Shown here piece after piece: positions 1 to 12,700 of a DNA stretch of 26,503 bases. The first letter of the stretch is position 1, and each line of letters opens with the position of its first letter. This DNA comes from Phoronis australis (lineage: Eukaryota; Phoronida; Phoronidae). Position numbers and translations under genes: made by a program. The stretch spans positions 24,646-51,148 of the forward strand of contig NMRA01001132.1 in the NCBI GenBank assembly GCA_002633005.1, written 5' to 3'. The notes beneath the pieces were generated by a model. That model was not told the DNA's origin, searched no databases, and saw only the letters and a list, made by a program, of their open reading frames with translations.

Positions 1-626
1 TTTCGTTTTAAAAATTATGTTATTGTGTATGCTTTTCTCAAAACACCGACCGTAATGTGATAATGTTCAGGACAGTTACAAATAATTCTCTTAACATTAT
101 GCTGTTGAATTAGCTCCGCAGGTGTCCCATAACTCATCTCAAGTATAAACTTCCGAACTCTCGAGTAATCTATAGGTGCTTTTCCCTTTTCTCAAAAATT
201 GCAGATGAATGGAAGTGTTTACTTAACAACATTGCTCGTGTCATATCCGTGGAAGCAAAAACCCTTTTGACAAACCGAAAATGTGTTGTGTTAGTCTCGG
301 CTGTGCATACAGTGAGGGCCAATAAAAACGCGCCCCTTCCTAGATATTCACGTACAAGTTATTAAATGAATGGTGATGCTGGATGACTGCATAGCCGGTT
401 TTAATGACCCTTAAGTTTGTGGACGATTTATATGACAATCGCTAAAGCTAATTTGTATTGCTGTTGAAACAACGGGGAAAGTTGATTAAGGTTATGTAAA
501 CGCGATGATATGCATTATGCACTGGCTTTAGAATTTACGCACACTCAGTTAACCGGATAAGTTTGACGTGTAGGCCATTGGGGAAAACGAACGTCTGCAT
601 TTATCTCTTTCATTCGATTTCGCTAA
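1..626. other. Upstream or 5' untranslated region of the RFX6-like gene
   Basis: No coding sequence is recognised. A CCAAT sequence with an adjacent A/T-rich run lies at 319-329, and an inverted CCAAT (ATTGG) at 577-581, about 46 bases before the ATG. Neither is enough to fix a promoter. No TATA box or X-box is clear. If a further 5' exon exists this stretch is intron. Confidence 0.35.
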
Positions 627-757
627 ATGTCTGTTGACTTCGACTTGTTTTGCTCGTCAGAAGACTCCGACCCTGATGGTGATGTCGAGGCGGGTCAAAG
701 GTCATCAAATGAAACCCACGTACAGAAGCAGTCTCAACTTTCCGACACCCTCACCTG
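627..757 (+). CDS. RFX6: RFX6-like exon 1: acidic N-terminus and start of DNA-binding domain
   Basis: Encodes residues 1-43 plus two bases of W44. The ATG at 627 is the first possible start in this frame because an in-frame TAA lies immediately before it (624-626). The product starts [19 protein letters not shown], an acidic Ser/Asp stretch resembling the SSEEEDAD region before the vertebrate RFX6 domain. It ends QLSDTLT followed by a split Trp codon at donor TG|GTAACA. A good acceptor-like site (TTTTGCTCGTCAG, AG at 659-660) lies inside, so a longer transcript could instead enter this exon from an upstream exon off the window. The ATG start is therefore likely but not proven. Confidence 0.75.
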
Positions 758-3700
758 GTAACACCTTCACATCTAACTGGTGCAGTATCCTCTATCGCAT
801 ATATACGTATTGAAGTATCAAGACTATTTTGTACAAGTTTGTAAAACGTGCTGTCATCGTGTCTTCTGCTATTCTTTTGCATATAATGTCTTCAATAGAG
901 GTTCATGGCTGTTTCAACATCTGATTAGGGTTTCCCTGAGGATCATCGCAATATCACTGTAGTACATTTTGTGTCGCAGCTCGATACAAAAGTCGCATTG
1001 TGCTCTTACAGGTTGTCTGACAATTATGAGCGGGCTGAAGGGGTCTGTCTCCCGCGTTGTGTCTTGTACACACACTACTTGGATTATTGTAAGAAGAAAC
1101 AATTCACGCCGGCTGGTGCTGCCACCTTCGGAAAAGTGAGTAGAAAGAGCATAAGATTTATATACTCGACAAAAACGTCACCAGTATGCCGTTTTGGGGG
1201 TACTGGCTGGATACATTCCTTTGAAAATTATGGATAGGCCCACCTTGCAACATCTTAGATCAGCTAGCCCACATAACGCCGTGTCTAAGCAGTTGGGACT
1301 TGACGCCACTCGTACCCCCTCCCCTTGAATCCTCCCAAGTTACTGGTTACTTTACTTACCGGCCGTATTAAGTTTAGACAAATATAATTATCGAAACTGT
1401 TCTCCTACATGACGTCAGTAGTTACTGCACTTTAGTGCCCACATAATTTTTGTGCAAAACGCATTGTGGTATTACTGTTGTGCTTGTAAGTCAGCGTAGC
1501 TTATCGACTATTCTGAAAGGTTTAGGTCAAGGTCAGGCGGTCGTAGTGCCACCGTTCGTAAACTCCCTGAGTTTGCAGGGGCAGATCAAGAATTACCGTG
1601 GGGTTTCAGGAAGTAACGAGACACTTTGAAAACTGAGAACTGTATCCCGCGCCCACCTTGAGGAGAATTCATTTTTACGTAACAAATATACTAGCTCCTC
1701 TTGCATTTTAAGCAATATTCAAATAGCTGGCGCTGACTTCAGTTGTGGTAATATTCCAGTAGGCCTATATTGCACAATAACTGGTCCACCCTTCAACAAG
1801 AGACCAACAGTCATGGTCACTCTCAGTAGTTACATTGACCATCGTTTATGATTGAGTATGGGTTCACAAGGCAGACCATGGTGTAGTTAGACGGAAACGT
1901 CTGTTATGTCTTGGAAAGACGATACTGGGGTTGGAATTTGGCACCCTCTGTCAGTGGCTGCTATTTTCCCGGTCAGAGTCTTCATTTTTCGGCACCCACA
2001 TGAATATATGTGGGCGCATTATGCCGTCATCCCCTTGCATCCATCCGTCTGGCGTCCGGAGTCGCCCCTCCGGCCTCCGCTACTCTATCTCCAAAACCCT
2101 TTGATGCATGTTCATGAAATTAGCACATATGCTCCCTTTATGGATGGGGCGTATGAGCGAACTTTCGGATGGATCCTACTACCGATGAGCCCACTAGTGG
2201 CAACTTTAGTTTTTTTACGATTAGCTCTCTATCTTTAAAGGTCCTCAACAGATATTCGTAAAATTTGGCAAATTGGCGTCTATTAGTGGGATGACGTTGC
2301 CCTCTCGTTTTCAGATGGATTCAAGGTATTTTGGGCCACCCGCTGTCCATTATCACTGTTTTTGAGTCTGTTTCTTCGTCTGCCTCTCTATTAACCAAAC
2401 CACTCTAAGGATGATTGTAAACATTGGCAAATATATTATTAATGTGAAGAGGGCGGCTGATGATGTTTTTCAACGAATTCGACTACTATGGCGCCTCTTA
2501 GTGGCAGTTTTTGTGCCCACAGCTGTATCTCCTACGCCCTCTGAAGCATATTTATTAAATTGAGTATGAGTATATATGAAGATGACAACGGACAAAGACG
2601 ACTTTAGGACAGATTCGACGAACACTGTGTTCCCTAGTGACAATTCAATTTTTTATCGTTTTACTCTGTTCCTCTGCAATTCCTCGACAGATTTTTATGA
2701 AATTTAGTTAATTACTTTCTATTAAAAACACGACATGTTCACGTTTTGGGATGGCTTCGCCGTAGTTCGGCCATCTAGTGGCCATTTTCACTATTTTCTT
2801 GTTTTCGGCATCCCCCTCTATCAATCAAACCACTCTAAGGATAATTTTGAAAATTGACCTTGGTGTTTCTACTGGGAGGACGACGGCTGATGATGATTTT
2901 CGGACGACTCAGAATACTGTGGCACCTCCTAGTAGCAAATTTTGTCGTCATCTGAGGGAATTTTATTAAATTTGGCAAGTGTATTTATATGAAGTCGACA
3001 GCGGATAACGACAAGATTTGGACGGATCCGACTACCTACACCTCCTAGTGGCAATTATATATTTTTCGTTGTCCTCTGTATCTTTGAAAGTCCTTGGAAG
3101 ATTTTCATGAAATTTAATTAAGGGTTTCTATTATTCTATTAAAGACAACTCTGTTAGTATTATCTGCAGAGAACCTAATAAGAAGTTACTGTAAATTAAA
3201 GAGTCATTGGCCATTCAGAACCAGCATGCCATTGATTCTCTGAATAACATGCAGAGCTCAGTGGCCCTGCAACTATGGTGATGACCAGCTGCTGACTCTA
3301 TTCTATGTATCTCTCACTTCACTCTATGGAAGTTACCTGAGTTGTATGTAGGCACTTGTTGTCCTAAATTGTTGTAAATATGATCCTGATGATGTCTTTT
3401 GTAAAGACGAAACGTTGAATTGAATATGAACTTTTTTTATTTTTGCGGCGATCGTCCGGTTCGAAGTCTACGGTTCCGTTTCTGGATAGATTCGATGTAT
3501 AGTGGCTGTTTTATCGTCATAAAACTTTGCAGATAGGTTTCTATTAAGGGCGGATTTGTTCTATTCTGCACCACCAGTGGCCATTTTAAAAAATATGAGT
3601 ACATTTTGGCATCACCCTCTTCATCCCCCAAACCGCTTGAAGAATTAAAATTTGAAGATGTGTTCCCAATGACAAGACTGAGGCTGAGGTGTTCAACTAC

Positions 3701-6700
3701 TCTGGTACCAGCCAGTGGCAATTTTATTTTTTGTGCGTCGACAGCTGTAACCCCTTTAACCTTTGCAAGATCTTTCTGAAATTTAGCACTTGTGTTCCTA
3801 TGGAGATGGCCACAGATGTGTTCCTATGGAGGTGGCAACAGATGTATTCCTATGGAGATGGCAACAGATGTGTTCCTATGGAGATGGCAACAGATGTGTT
3901 CCTATGGAGATGGCAACAGATGTGGTCCTATGGAGATGGCAACAGATGTGGTCCTATGGAGATGGCAACAGATGTTTTCCTACTGACAAGAGCATGAGTG
4001 ATCTGGATTTCCAAACGGGTCCATCAACTGTGGTGCCCCCTGGTGATATTTTCACATCTACGACACGACCGTATCTCCTAAAACCCTTGCAAGATGTTTT
4101 TAGAATTTTGCAATTGTATTATGATGCAAATAAACATCCCTAGAAGCACACCGTTTACAGTGCAGTCGTGGGCGCATTTCAACGCTCCACGTGGCTCTCG
4201 GTCACTTTAGACGGCTAGGAGAGTCGTTGGACTTCCCCCTACTTTACCTGCTAATTTTCGGCATGAAAAAATGATGGCAACAAAATTTTCTTAATATTGT
4301 TTGGTGGTGACAAAGAATACACGTCACTACAACTAGTTTAATTCATACAACATATAACCTGGGTTTGCACAGTGTCTAGGAACGCTTACTATGAAAGTCT
4401 GGAGTTGTCCTTATAAGATGACTGCTGAGTACACTGCACGTGCGTACTGACACTTTTGGGGTGTGTAGAATATCCATGCACATCGCAGTTGACATTACTT
4501 AATTCGGCTACCTGAAAAACTGACACGGCTCACGAACTAATAGATAATGGACGACTCAGTATTGACTAGGTGGTACTAATATATAATGGACGACTCACTA
4601 TTGACTAGATGGAACTAACAGATAATGAACGACTCAATATTGACTAGGTGGTATTAGTAAATTAAGCTTAACAATTAATGAATGGTGACAGTGGTGAAAT
4701 ATACAAGTCAGTTGTAAACAAAGGAAGGACGCTGTGCGTTGTTGAATGTTAACTTAGGGAGAGTCAATGTCTGTATTACAAAATTAAGATACATTCCACA
4801 CTCATTTTCAAGTGAAAGTGCAACTTAATCTTCAGGGGTAGGCCGACGCCTGATTCAGTGCATAGTGTCCATGTCAAAATGACCAACAGAAACGTAACTT
4901 TTTCAAAACACACTCTTGAGCTGGACTGTAAACAAATACCATGACGATTAGAGTGGATGGGAACCTTTTCGAATACGCCATGGTGTGCCCAGGGTCTTAG
5001 TCAAATGGAAACGTTTGTGGGGTCATTTAAAGTTTAATTAGATGTCTTTTAAACTGTCAACTCTGCATGCCGATTTCCTGAGTCGCCAATAACTGTCTAA
5101 CCAATTCGTGGGCTCTAACTGTTACACGTATTTAGTAGAACACAGGCAAGTAGACATGTTTTTATAACTCTCGGTGACATCGAGTAGTTGACGTGATGAT
5201 TTTTGCCGCAGATTATTCGCCAACGGTTCCCAAAGCTAACCACCCGCCGACTTGGAACTCGCGGACAATCAAAGTAAGTTGTGCAGTTTTACGTTTTGTT
5301 CGCGAAGAACCATTGTAAGTATTGCATTTTAGCTGGTGCTCGCGGGCATTAAATGTAAATAGTGTAAGTGTGCTCACTGTGGGTAAAGGTTTGTTTATTG
5401 TATGTTATTACACGGCCACTGATATTCTTCTTCACCGATAGGCGAACAAACTCTACAGTGACTTCCGTTATGAAGTGATGTTGACTGGCTAACAAACACT
5501 AAGGTCACTTCCGTTATGAAGTGATGTTGACTGGCTAACAAACACTACGGTCACTTTCGTTTTGAAGTGATGTTGACTGGCTATCCACCTAAAATCACTT
5601 GTCGTTCATGTTGTCCAGACAACACAGGTGGGCGGGTTGCTATTCCTGACCTGACCAATCAGATGTGGCAGAAACAATAAACTCTGACCGCGTAGTAAAA
5701 GCTTGACATATCAAAACAGGTAAAACATGCCAATCTAACGAGAGACAAAAAATAGAGGACTGAAGCATCGGTGGTCGTATAAGTAAGCAATATGGAGCGA
5801 TACCTAAGGCATGTCAGGTGATGTGCACCTGATATTGCCGGCAGAATTGTTTACTAATGATTGTTGTCAAACTGGACCTGGAAATGATTATTTGAAATAC
5901 ATCGTTGTCGTGTGTATTTACATCCCTGTGGTTGTTGCTTTCACAGACAAAATTTCGTATTGTTCATTATCTTTTCCATAGCTTTTATCTCTTCTCATTT
6001 TGCCACTGTTTCTGCGACATAAGATGTGCTGTAACCTCTAAGTGGAGCACGTGATGACAGTACTCTACAGTCATCACTTAACTTGTTGAACGGCCACGAC
6101 ACCCGGGAGGCGCTGCAGGCTTTATGTTACTATTTATTCAGTGATACTGATTCAATTATTTTTATTACACAGGTATCATTACTATGGTATAGGAATTAAA
6201 GAGACATCAATATACTATCACTCGGTCTACTCAGGCAAAGGCCTTACAAGGTAGGATGACAAGCAATCATATGAGACACACTCTTGTACTAATGATAGCC
6301 AGTGGAATTGAGCTTTTGAACTGTGGCATAGAAGAACGACGACTCCTTAGATATTTCTTTTTACAAATAAAAGTAAGAATTTAAAAAACATCATAACGAA
6401 CAATTACGGGACCCAGCGCTGCTATTAAAAGTTTGGATTTTTGTTTCTGGGACGAAGTTCAGGGCACGGTTACATAAAAGCCCAGAAAAATTTCCAAAGT
6501 AGGCTAAATTCGAAAAAGTATATCTCATTGATGGCTGATCGGATTTCAGACACCATGCTTTATCGACTGTAATCCAAACGCTGATGGGTGTTGCTTTTAA
6601 AGTTTTCTATTTTTGCATAAGGTGTTATCAAGGACTTCATGGTTCTTATAAGCAAACTCTGATACCAAAATGATAATTTAGAAAACGATAACAGCATTTT

Positions 6701-9700
6701 TGAGATTCCATTGTGAAAATTGTCATCAAAAGAAATTTGGAAATAAATTTTGCTGTTTTTGGTATTATTTTAGTTTTCTAGTTGCTTAAATTTCAATAAA
6801 AGTAATGGCCACCTAATGTGATTAATGTCGGTTTGGTAAAACGTAAGTTCTGCATGCTTTGAACTTTCAGAAATGTTTGGTGTTACTGTTTTGCAGACTT
6901 TATTGGCATGAGGGTCATTCATACTCTTAAAAAGCGGCAAACTGTGGCAACTTCTGGGGACACGTTGCATCGTTGTTTTTGATATGTTGCTGAATTTTCA
7001 ACAATCTTATGTTCTACTATGGTCTTAAACCTCTGATTGGAGAAAGTATCAATGTGTGACCTCATTGTGTGACCTCATTGTGTGACCTCAATATTTTACA
7101 ACAGACACATCTAAGAACTTCTGATCGTACATAATGCACATTAATAACTTGCCAAACGTACTTTAATTTAAAGATATCTTTATTCTCTTTATAGATTCTC
7201 TGGAGTTAAAATAAAAAGATGTCTATATTCTTTTTGTAGGTTCTCTGGTGTTAAAATAAAAACGGAGGTAAGTTGAAGATATGATCATATTAACATGTTC
7301 AATCTGAGCTTGTATACATGTATCTTTATTAACTAAATGCAATGATAGCATTTCGTATTCCCGTGTTTTCAATAATCGCTAATAAAATGAATTTTATTTG
7401 GAATTAAAGAAAGGTGGCTTCTTGTGAGTTGTTTGATTGTGATTATAACCGCGTGTATCTGAAACATTTTTCCTAAACATTCGTGCCGACAGGCTCTATA
7501 GCCTGCCTACCATTACTTTACATTCTTGCCGGGCAGGCTGTATAACCTGGCTACCGTTATTCAACATTCTTGCCGGTATGCTGTATAGCCTGTCTACCGT
7601 TACTTAACATTCGTGCCGGGCAGGCTGTATAACCTGGCTACCGTTATTCAACATTCTTGCCGGTATGCTGTATAGCCTGTCTACCGTTACTTAACATTCG
7701 TGCCGGGCAGGCTGTATAGCCTGCCTACCATTACTTAACATTCGTGCCGGGCAGGTTGTATAGCCTGGCTACCGTTATTCAACATTCTTGCCGGTATGCT
7801 GTATAACCTGGCTACCGTTACTTAACATTCGTGCCGGCAGGCTGTATAGCCTGCCTACCATTACTTAACATTCGTGCCGGGCAGGTTGTATAGCCTGGCT
7901 ACCATTACTTAACATTCGTGCCGGGCAGGTTGTATAGCCTGCCTACCATTACTTAACATTCGTGCCGGGCAGGTTGTATAGCCTGGCTACCGTTATTCAA
8001 CATTCTTGCCGGTATGCTGTATAGCCTGTCTACCGTTACTTAACATTTGTGCCGGCAGGCTGTATAGCCTGCCTACCGTTACTTAACATTCATGCCGGCA
8101 GGCTGTGCAGCCTGGTTACCATTACTTAACATTCGTACCGCCATGCTATATAGCCTGGTTACGTTGCACATGTTTGAAACATATTTTACCATAAGTGTAC
8201 TGATATTAGAGTCAACTTTGGAATAGGATGTTAAACTGTACAACTGAAATATCTGTGCCCTCGTGACGTTCAGGGACAGTTGCCACTCACTGGCTGCGTA
8301 CTCCTGGACTTACACCCTCAAGCATCAGCGCCNCCCACCGCCGCAGTTTTTTTGGCTAAAGTGTGTCCAGTGTTTTTGGTCATGAAGAAAAATGTGAACG
8401 TTGCAGTTTAACGGAAACATTAATTTTGGTCTTTTTTAACGCTTTGACTCATCCAGAGTTACTGGGTCCCGAGTTGGACATTAATGAATTAGTTTTGTCT
8501 CGATATCGTTGCGACTGCATAAAACCATCAGTTTGAAGATCAGCATATTTCACCGCCATGATGCAATCAAAACTAGATTTCTCTCTGAAAACTGATGGAT
8601 ATTACAATTCATCCAGGTCCACTCATACTTTTCGAAGTGAAAAAGTATCTGACATTCATAGTACCTCAGCCTTTATTTTCTTAACTGGGAGCTTAGATGA
8701 ACCTTTATCGGCGGGGATGTTGTGAGTTATCAAATCGTGTCAAGTGTTGTACATTACACAGGTATAACAGGATGGTCTAATGACACTTCTTTCCCGGTTC
8801 AATAAATTGATGTGAAATATGCAACACAATGCATATCCTTGTCAACTCAAGGGTATCAATGCTGTTGAAACAGGCAGCATCTGTTCTGAAAATTTGGAAT
8901 TGACAGCTTCAAACTCTAACCAGGACATTCCGATTGGTGATTGTGTGTTCGCCACGATTTATGATTTTAACCTGGGCAAGTTTCCACAAAAATTATCACC
9001 ATCAGGGCAAAATACAACTGCTTTTTTGTATAAAGAAAATCATTGATTTAAAGTAAGTGTTTTTGGTTGAGCCTGATGTCTGTTCCGTTTTCTTACAAAC
9101 TCGTGGTGGTTAGACGTTACTCACTCTTTCAAAAACCACGTGCACAGCTAAGAACTCGTCTATCAATTCACCAGTAGTCGCCGTTCTAGTTTTTTCTAGA
9201 GTGAAGTATGTGGCTGCTCCTTGCGCATCCGATGGAGCCCCCCCCCCCTCCCTAGTTGACGAAGTGGGCAAAAAAGGTCCGTCTCGGAGACACAAAAAAA
9301 CACTGGAAAAGTAGAAAACTTGACAAGAGTCCACCAATAAGGCAGGAACAGTCAAAATTCGGTGAATGCACAATCCATTGCTCTGACCGTACCCCGTGAA
9401 TTTTAGTAAAAGGTCCACAGTCTCGCAAATTCGAGCCTCCCACCCCATTTTAGGCTGCTCTATAGCTGTGTGCAATTCAAGTCATCCTATCAAATGTTTA
9501 ATGAATGAACTGACAATCTGATAACTCCCCCGATATTTCCCAGCTAACAGTAATGTTAACGGCTTGAGTGTCTGTTGTCCCGGTGAAGGTCTAATGGTCC
9601 ACATATGCACTGTATGTAGTAGAGTTTCAGTGAAGTCTAAGGGTTCTCATGCGTAGTGTCTACATGGGAAAATGTTTGCACTGTCTACAGAGTTAATTGT

Positions 9701-12700
9701 TTTAGTCTGATGGAATGGTCCATATACGCACTGTTTAAGAGTTAAGTGTTTTAGCCTGATAGAATGGTCCGTTGATAAGCACGGTTTACTGCAGAGTTAA
9801 GTGTTTTAGTCTGATGGAATGGTCCATTTTCGCACTGTCTGCAAAGTTAAGTGTTTTAGTCTGATGGTATGGTCCATATACGCACCGTCTGTAAAGTAAC
9901 GTGTCATTTCCACGGTTGTGATAGATGGGTAGAAACAACTTAAATAATACCTTAACAGTGCTACGAAATGAACGCTGTTATAGTGTTTTGAAATCAAACC
10001 AATAATGCAAGTGGTCTGATACAAGATTCATCCCATGTACGTTGGACTTGTATCAGACATAAGTTGAACGTTCAGCCGTGTCTTTCGCACCAAACACCTG
10101 AAACCAATTTCATTTCATTGATAATCACGTATAACATATGTAGACATATCCACAAATTAAGACTGAGCTGAGGAGCTATAGAACTGGCTCAAGGGTCTAG
10201 CAGTGGAATCTAGTGGGATTCAAACCCAGGACCTTGTGAACATGTGGTAGACAATTAGCCACTAGGCCACCCTGACTCCTCAAGAATCAGTTTTTTTTTT
10301 CGTTTTATGTAACTTTTTTAAGTGCAAAAGTGGACCATTTTATAAACAATTGGTGTTGCAGAGTTTTTGGAAAACAGTGTACAAAGCAGAGTAGTTGAAA
10401 GTTTCACAAAATTCTCTAAGACATGATGTTCCCACGTTAGTCACTTGTTCATTTTTCTAGGGACCTACAGAACATTAAAATGTAGATAATTGGCTAAAAT
10501 TGAACATACTGATATTGAACATACTAATATTGAACACACTAATATTGAACACACTAATATTGAACATACTAATATTGAACATACTTGCCGATAAGGTTAC
10601 TCAAATATTTAACTCATTCTTCAGCTGAAGAAGATACAAGTTACAAAAAATAACGTGTAGTCACCAACGCTTAAAATGCAAACAAAAACTTTCACATTAC
10701 TTTGGTGACCGACAGATGGCGGTGTTCACTGCAGACAAAGATGTGGGAAGAGTTATGTGTTTTGATGTTAAAAATCATTCAATCATTTGTCATTGTTTGT
10801 TCATTGTTGTCTTATAGATAGAGTTACAAGACGTACTGTTAGAGGTTTTACAACAGTAATTCAGGCAATGCCCGTTTTTATTACAAAAATATTCGCATTG
10901 AATTAACCGGCGAATTATTTCATTTTCTTTTGCTAAATGACAAAACGTGTCAGAAACTTGCTAGTCAATCTGTGAAACAGTCTTCAGTGATAGATGTCTT
11001 AATGCAGTTATTTACTTAAGATTTAAGTCAACGCATCAGAGTAATTTGTGTCATCGACTTGTGGACTGATTGAAACTAAATGATAACGAGTCCATCCTTA
11101 ATTAGATAACAACCCCTACAAGCGAGACGATAGTCAATTCGCCGATGCCCTCGCTTGCGCGACTGAGGTCGACGAACTGATTTTCATAAAACTGTTCCGA
11201 TGAAGCTACTACAAATACAGGTTGGCTTCTTGCGCAATGTGATTGAGAAAACCATTGTCCTTGTTTGATATCTGTAATGTCAACCTGTAGTTGTTAAATA
11301 TTTTTCTTGTTTTCTAGAAGTACGTTCACGTTACTCATTCCACGGTGAACGGGAACAATGTTTGTCGGCGATTGTATCTATGATACTAAAAGCCTGCCAA
11401 TCATTTGAATTCCATCAATCTGAGAAACAGATAACTTATCTAGATATCCGTACCTCGACTCCTGTAACAAATTCCCCTTTACCGCGATTCTCATCGATAG
11501 TGACAGAATTCGATAATCGGTGTCTTAACCTGTGAAGGCACTAAGTGCCACCTTTCTTAAGGTATGGATTAGATACCAATTTCCAATCCATGAAACCACA
11601 TTTTTAACTCTACAGGAACGTATTTTGTGAACGCAAACAATTCCCACACGTCTGTTGTTATGTTCTTGAAAATCCCAACTCTTTCGCGGAGCAGAACTTC
11701 CCCACACTTATGTTTCTTTAACTAATAACAAACGAGAAGTGTCATCGATTATCTGGAGCAGCAGAAGTTCAGTGAGACGTAGGCGCACGTTGACGTAGTA
11801 GACCGCCTAAGCTCCTTTATCACAAAGTGAATTCTAACCAAAAATCCTCTTTAAGTGGATCGTTACGTTGATATGCATGACAGCGGCGTTTTCGTAACAA
11901 CTATGAAAAAGGAACTAGATCTTGCTGGAAGACTACAGAACCATCATTGCTGACTTTCTGCTGCCATACAGTGGCAAACAACATCTGTGTTTAGTGCACA
12001 TCGTGACCTCTGCTGGCCATGGATGCAACGATAAAACGCCTTGGTAGGGGGAAACAGTCACAATACATCACTTAACTGGCAGTGTCTTCTATCGAGACCG
12101 GTGACCCCGGGAATATAGTCGGACATACAGAGAACGCTGATGCTGCACATGGTTCTCGACCCTGCCACACGGAAGGAAAAAGTGAAGAAATTCATGGCCG
12201 AAAGCGGGATTAAGGTGCTTGACTGACATCAATCTCGTCCGACCTGTGCTCTGTTGGGAAACAGCGGTTGATCTCTCAATGTGCAAGTGTACGACAAATG
12301 TGAAGCATGTATCAAGGTGTTGGCCGAGACAAAGACTGTAAAACTCGTGTAGATTACATGACAATACAACGTGTTGAAAGACTTCTCAAAACAAAGATAG
12401 CCACATTAAGAACTAGATAAGCAAATGGCTGAATTCAGATGAAATTACTGTTGACAACACCAGCACTAAGTCCCGTTATACATAACCACATGTAACCGGA
12501 ATGTGGGTATCTTAAGACGAAAAAGCACCATTGGCAAATCATTTTCTTGTAATATCGTTCATCAAAGGCAATGTCAAACGACCATTTATGCCTTTGATAA
12601 CTTCTCCTGATCTCCTTTCTCGTAAATCATCTTTTCGTCGGTCTATTTTCGAAACAGACTTACGAAATGTCATTATAGACCTAGACATTAAAATCCAAAG

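Larger units (their letters stand above)
1136..5211 (+). other. Intron 2 (4.1 kb), repeat-rich
   Basis: A phase-0 intron within the DNA-binding domain. From about 1136 to 1990 nothing is recognised apart from a TGACGTCA site at 1410. From 2030 to 4140 it carries the degenerate A-B-C repeat, interrupted by a Penelope-like insert and followed by a 26-bp minisatellite. A 39-bp triplicate lies at 4536-4652. The rest (4660-5211) appears unique. Confidence 0.9.

Noticed and set aside
3689-4143. Three overlapping forward frames over the 26-bp repeat
   Set aside because: Produced by a stop-free repeat whose unit is not a multiple of three; all frames stay open.
8819-9046. 75-codon forward frame in intron 5
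   Set aside because: No homology recognised, no flanking splice sites of matching phase, and not needed to complete the RFX protein.
9110-9475. 121-codon minus-strand open frame in intron 5
   Set aside because: Longest non-repeat frame outside exons, but it crosses a C run, matches no family I know and has no splice or start context.
10216-10275. Functional tRNA gene on the minus strand
   Set aside because: A and B boxes are good but no 7-bp acceptor stem forms; better explained as a SINE.
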